From Actinomycetota bacterium (lineage in GTDB: Bacteria > Actinomycetota > Actinomycetes > Streptosporangiales > Streptosporangiaceae): 14,491 bases of DNA. A program made the position numbers and the translations under genes. The notes beneath the pieces were generated by a model, which was given only the letters and a program-made list of their open reading frames with translations, was not told where the DNA came from and searched no databases. The stretch spans positions 1 through 14,491 of the forward strand of contig PMOU01000446.1 of the NCBI GenBank assembly GCA_003161205.1, written 5' to 3'. Numbering within the stretch: the stretch's first letter is position 1; each line of letters begins with the position of its first letter. Shown here piece after piece: positions 13,093-14,491 of this stretch.

Positions 13093-13454
13093 CGTCGCAA
13101 TACCTCTTCGGCGGACTAGTAATAGCGTCAGACGGCCCAAAGGCCCCGGTGCTGCGCAGGCAGCAGCGACCGGACCTATCCGTGGGCGGTCTGGCTTCTT
13201 AATGCGGGAACGGCAGTGCTTGCGGGAACGGCAGTGCTTTCACGAACGGCGGTGCTTTCACGATCCCGCCAGTGCCGACGAGCAGGTATTTCGTGCCGGT
13301 TTTCAGGTCATTCTCTCGGGCCTGGCGATTGCTCCTGTTTTACCCTGCAGTTTCCTTCTTGGTCGAGGCGACACGCCTAGGACCGTGGCAAATAACTGGT
13401 CGCCGGCACCGAAACTGACCTCAGGTTCCTTGGTAAAACGCGCGATGGGCCGAT
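13093..13454. other. 362-bp stretch without a gene, upstream of the secreted-protein gene
   Basis: No convincing coding frame is seen. The stretch holds the 18-bp tandem repeat at 13204-13275, a short hairpin TGCTGC-GCAG-GCAGCA at 13150-13165, and the ribosome site AGAGGT at 13102-13107. Its composition is visibly less GC-rich around 13280-13440. It must contain the promoter of the secreted-protein gene and the transcript end of the thioredoxin-fold gene, but no clear -35/-10 pair or strong terminator hairpin could be picked out. Confidence 0.6.
13204..13275. repeat. 18-bp tandem repeat, about four units
   Basis: GCGGGAACGGCAGTGCTT occurs twice in perfect tandem (13204-13221, 13222-13239). 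It is followed by a diverged unit TCACGAACGGCGGTGCTT (13240-13257) and a more degenerate one (13258-13275). The block lies 112-183 bp upstream of the secreted-protein start, in the expected promoter region. Confidence 0.85.
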
Positions 13455-14030
13455 TCAGGGCCTGGCGGCGGCCACGGCCGCGGTGATCGCTTCCGCTTCT
13501 GGCCTGACCGCGACGCCGGCGACCAGAACCGTCGGCGTCCCGCTCACCCCGGCCGCGGCGGCGCGCTCGGTGACGTAGGTCGGCCAGTCCAGGTAGCGGC
13601 CTTCGGACATGCAGCTGGCGAACGCCGGGTCGGCGAGCCCCACGCTGCGGCCGATGTCGGCGAGCTCGGCATCGGTCAGCCCGGGGCCGCCCTCGGCTGG
13701 CTGATGGACGAAGAGCGCATGCACATACTCCCCGAACCGGCCCTGGTCAGCGGCGCACCCGGAGGAGGCGGCCGCACGGGTGGAGTAGTTCGTGGTCGAG
13801 GCCTCGTCGAGGAAGTTCATCGGGTGGTAGACCAGGCTGGCCTGCCCCTGCGTCACCAGGGCCGCCAGCGCCTCACCCGAGGACAGCTCGAATTGCCGGC
13901 AGAACGGGCACAGGAAGTCGATGTACGCGTCGATGCGGACCAGGCCCGGCCCAAGGACGCCGACGGCGATCCCGTCACCTTCGGGGGTCGCGCCGGCCGG
14001 AACGCGCTCGGGGGCAGTCGGGTGGGTCAC
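13455..14030 (-). CDS. DsbA-family thioredoxin-fold protein without visible export signal
   Basis: A 191-residue thioredoxin-fold protein. The redox motif CPFC (Cys41, Cys44) sits in IDFLCPFCRQFE. A helical insertion follows at about 72-150, and the cis-proline is Pro166 in GVSGTPTVLV. This is the layout of DsbA-type disulfide oxidoreductases; two more cysteines are at 92 and 140. The N-terminus (MTHPTAPERVPAG) has no hydrophobic segment, so it should stay in the cytoplasm, unlike most actinobacterial DsbA-like proteins, which are exported or anchored. GTG 14030 has GGAGGTG 5 nt upstream, so the short N-terminus is well supported. It lies 35 nt downstream of uvrA on the same strand, so co-transcription is likely. 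A role in thiol-disulfide exchange or detoxification (FrnE-like) is possible; the substrate is unknown. Confidence 0.9.
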   Translation of the reverse strand: MTHPTAPERVPAGATPEGDGIAVGVLGPGLVRIDAYIDFLCPFCRQFELSSGEALAALVTQGQASLVYHPMNFLDEASTTNYSTRAAASSGCAADQGRFGEYVHALFVHQPAEGGPGLTDAELADIGRSVGLADPAFASCMSEGRYLDWPTYVTERAAAAGVSGTPTVLVAGVAVRPEAEAITAAVAAARP

Positions 14031-14035
14031 GAGGG

Positions 14036-14042
14036 CACCTCC
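14036..14042 (-). promoter_or_regulatory. Shine-Dalgarno site of the DsbA-like gene
   Basis: On the - strand GGAGGTG lies 5 nt before GTG 14030. It fixes the short, signal-less N-terminus of the thioredoxin-fold protein. Confidence 0.8.
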
Positions 14043-14065
14043 GGTAGGGCCGCCGGGAGCATGGT

Positions 14066-14491
14066 TTACGCAGCCCGGGGCGATGAGATGGGCGGGGCGT
14101 CGAGCAGCTTCGCGAGGTACTGCCCGGTGTAGCTCTCCTCGACCTGGGCCACCTGCTCGGGGGTACCGGCGGCGAGCACCGAACCGCCGCGCGAGCCGCC
14201 TTCCGGCCCGAGGTCGATGATCCAGTCGGCGGTCTTGATCACGTCCAGGTTGTGCTCGATCACGATGACCGTGTTGCCGGCGTCGACCAGCCGGGTCAGC
14301 ACGCCGAGCAGCTTGCGGATGTCCTCGGCGTGCAGGCCGGTGGTCGGCTCGTCCAGCACGTAGGCGGTCCGGCCTGTCGAGCGGCGCTGCAGCTCGGCGG
14401 CCAGCTTGACCCGCTGGGCTTCGCCGCCGGACAAGGTGGGCGCGGGCTGGCCCAGCCGGACGTAGCCCAGGCCCACGTCGACCAGCGTCCT
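14066..14491 (-). CDS. uvrA: excinuclease ABC subunit A, C-terminal part (5' end outside the window)
   Basis: The last 141 residues of UvrA, the damage-recognition ATPase of nucleotide excision repair. The frame runs off the right edge, beginning [19 protein letters not shown]. The second ABC domain shows the signature LSGGEAQR, Walker [12 protein letters not shown], and the H-loop histidine in [11 protein letters not shown]. The end, [22 protein letters not shown], is typical of the family, followed by a short variable tail. The codon at 14474-14476 is an internal Val, not a start. UvrA binds DNA with UvrB in the cytoplasm. The gene downstream is the DsbA-like protein, 35 nt away. Confidence 0.97.
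   Translation of the reverse strand, partial: RTLVDVGLGYVRLGQPAPTLSGGEAQRVKLAAELQRRSTGRTAYVLDEPTTGLHAEDIRKLLGVLTRLVDAGNTVIVIEHNLDVIKTADWIIDLGPEGGSRGGSVLAAGTPEQVAQVEESYTGQYLAKLLDAPPISSPRAA

Noticed and set aside
13150..13165. Hairpin TGCTGC-GCAG-GCAGCA as a transcription terminator
   Set aside because: The stem is only 6 bp, has no T-run, and lies close before the secreted-protein gene, far from the end of the DsbA-like gene. It may be chance.
13204..13275. The 18-bp tandem repeats considered as a CRISPR array
   Set aside because: The units are directly adjacent with no unique spacers, are too short, and have no cas genes nearby.

Overview
The window is high-GC DNA from an actinobacterium. 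The evidence is very strong G/C bias at third codon positions, GTG and TTG starts with good Shine-Dalgarno sequences, an alcohol dehydrogenase resembling the actinobacterial NDMA-dependent family, and a secreted protein with two DUF4232-like modules. The species cannot be named from this sequence. Thirteen protein-coding genes are supported: one on the + strand at the left edge and twelve on the - strand. There are no RNA genes, CRISPR arrays or intact mobile elements.

Left part (1-6406): the 3' end of an alpha/beta hydrolase gene (+) meets a - strand cluster tail to tail. Read in its own direction, that cluster is APC-type permease, PLP aminotransferase, cyclase-family (kynurenine formamidase-like) metal hydrolase, amidase-signature hydrolase and GntR/FCD repressor. 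The last four genes are separated by 11 nt, 3 nt and a 56-nt overlap, and the permease lies 69 nt upstream of them. A good promoter (TTGACC, 18 bp, TAACCT) precedes the permease, followed by a perfect 12-bp palindrome in the leader. This looks like a self-regulated uptake-and-breakdown operon for a small nitrogenous compound carrying an amide, N-formyl or lactam bond plus an amino group. The substrate is not known.

Middle part (6421-9615): a small patch of degenerate 20-bp direct repeats, possibly the remnant end of a transposable element, separates the operon from a second - strand unit. That unit is a zinc alcohol dehydrogenase of the NDMA-dependent type, a MoxR-like AAA+ ATPase and a VWA-domain protein. 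The last two overlap by ATGA. MoxR/VWA pairs elsewhere act as maturation chaperones, so a link with the dehydrogenase is a testable idea.

Right part (9616-14491): a small uncharacterised zinc-ribbon protein; a stand-alone MetE/UROD-like barrel protein that keeps the zinc-ligand pattern; a large secreted protein with duplicated DUF4232-like modules and a lysozyme-like (GH25-type) C-terminal domain; about 360 bp without a gene, carrying an 18-bp tandem repeat; a DsbA-type thioredoxin-fold protein without a visible export signal; and the 3' end of uvrA at the right edge. The most interesting systems are the five-gene catabolic operon, the dehydrogenase/MoxR/VWA unit and the secreted hydrolase. 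None can be called a proven new system from sequence alone.
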